The notes under the pieces were generated by a model. The model was not told where the DNA came from. It made no database searches and saw only the letters and a list, made by a program, of their open reading frames with translations. Of a stretch of DNA of 5,045 bases, positions 4,420-5,045 are shown in pieces. This DNA comes from an uncultured Ktedonobacteraceae bacterium (lineage in GTDB: Bacteria; Chloroflexota; Ktedonobacteria; Ktedonobacterales; Ktedonobacteraceae). The translations under genes were made by a program, and so were the position numbers. Every line of letters starts with the position of its first letter. The stretch's first letter is position 1. Where the stretch lies: NCBI GenBank assembly GCA_955652655.1, contig CATPCK010000323.1, positions 1-5,045 on the forward strand, in the 5' to 3' direction.

Positions 4420-5045
4420 ATGAGAGAGACCATTACCTTGAACACCCACGAACAGAAACGAGTGATGGTGCTGAATCGACTCTTAGCGGGCCAGCTCACG
4501 GCAACAGAAGCGGCCGTGCTGCTCACCCTGTCAGAACGACAGGTGCGACGACTCTTGGCAGCGTATCGGAAGGAGGGCGCTGCGGCGTTGGCCCATGGGA
4601 ATCGAGGCAAGAAGCCCAAACAAAGGATCAGTGACCAGGTGCGACATCAGGTGATCGCCCTTGCCACCACGACCTATGCCGGATGCAATTACCAACATCT
4701 ACGCGATCTGCTGGCCGAACGCGAGGGCCTCGTGCTCTCGCGCGCCAGTGTGCGGCGCATTCTGCTGGCAGCAGGGATCGCTTCTCCCAAAACACAGCGC
4801 CGCCGACAGCATCGACGCCGACGTACTCGCTCGGCCCAGGAGGGCATGCTCGTGCAGATCGATGGCAGTCGCCATGCCTGGTTAGAGGAGCGTGGTCCGC
4901 AACTCACGCTGATCGCGGCCATCGATGATGCCACCGGCAAGCTGGCCGCGGCGGTGGTTCGCCACGAAGAGGATGCCGCGGGCTACTTCCTGCTGGTGCA
5001 GCAGATGCTGGAGCAGCACGGGCGACCCCTGGCACTCTATCATGA
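4420..5045 (+). CDS. ISNCY-type transposase, N-terminal 208 residues (cut by window end)
   Basis: An rve-fold DDE transposase for the second element. The frame starts at ATG 4420 (MRETITLNTHEQKR) and stays open to the last base. Residues 18-52 form a helix-turn-helix (LSERQVRRLLAAYRKEG is the recognition part), followed by AALAHGNRGKKP at 55-66 and a second DNA-binding domain at about 70-122 with TYAGCNYQHLRDLLAE and LSRASVRRILLAAGI. A very basic linker follows at 124-138. The catalytic core opens with VQIDGSRHAWLEERG (D148, the first catalytic Asp) and IAAIDDATGKLAAAVV at 165-180. The visible part ends ALYH. The next codon, beginning GA, would fit the second catalytic Asp of the family's LYHD motif. 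ATG is chosen over TTG 4438 because it is in frame and fits family N-termini, although its ribosome site (AGGGA at 4403-4407) is weak and distant. No damage is visible. Confidence 0.88.
   Translation, partial: MRETITLNTHEQKRVMVLNRLLAGQLTATEAAVLLTLSERQVRRLLAAYRKEGAAALAHGNRGKKPKQRISDQVRHQVIALATTTYAGCNYQHLRDLLAEREGLVLSRASVRRILLAAGIASPKTQRRRQHRRRRTRSAQEGMLVQIDGSRHAWLEERGPQLTLIAAIDDATGKLAAAVVRHEEDAAGYFLLVQQMLEQHGRPLALYH

Larger units (their letters stand above)
4364..5045 (+). mobile_element. Second insertion element (ISNCY-like), left part only
   Basis: The element is identified by its transposase, which opens at 4420 and runs off the window. The left boundary is placed at the first of two direct repeats (GTGTTAGTGTTC at 4364 and GTGTAAGTGTTC at 4391) because such repeats commonly form transposase-binding ends. 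The true end may be a few bases earlier. The right end is outside the window, so inverted ends and target duplication cannot be tested here. It is unrelated to the element at 69-1957. Confidence 0.55.

Noticed and set aside
1..5045. CRISPR array, tRNA or rRNA
   Set aside because: No regularly spaced direct repeats, cloverleaf-like segments or ribosomal RNA signatures were seen.

Overview
The window looks like accessory DNA from a bacterium rich in insertion sequences. The transposase types and the moderate GC content suggest a Chloroflexota, Ktedonobacteria-like genome, but that assignment is an inference from protein resemblance and is not proven by the sequence. Two insertion elements flank a small cargo of two genes with a molybdenum/tungsten flavour and two regulatory regions.

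Layout. Positions 1-68 are flanking DNA. About 69-1957 is an apparently complete insertion sequence. It has one intact integrase-type transposase (305-1903, GTG start, DD(35)E triad) and imperfect inverted ends tipped AAAGTCG. From 1983 to 2261 there is a promoter-like region, a pseudo-palindromic operator and a leader of about 220 bases. Next comes an oxyanion-binding protein gene (2262-3215, +) of the molybdate/tungstate WtpA/ModA type with no signal peptide. It converges, with a 4-base gap, on a MOSC-domain gene (3220-3660, -). Positions 3661-4419 hold no gene I can support, but contain the best promoter in the window (4045-4073), directly overlapped by two tandem operators (4070-4101). The right edge holds the start of a second insertion element of a different family, with its transposase open from 4420 past the end of the window.

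How the parts relate. The oxyanion-binding protein and the MOSC protein both belong to families tied to molybdenum metabolism, so their pairing is probably meaningful. Both are atypical, however. The binding protein lacks an export signal, a permease or ATPase beside it, and one of the two carboxylates that give WtpA its octahedral metal site. The MOSC protein has no cysteine at all, although a cysteine is the hallmark of that domain. The most interesting signal is non-coding: a 17-base operator, TACTYA-N5-TGAGTA, occurs as a tandem pair at 4070-4101 and again, in the same register, at 2010-2041 ahead of the binding-protein gene. This suggests that one dimeric repressor, not encoded in the window, controls both loci.
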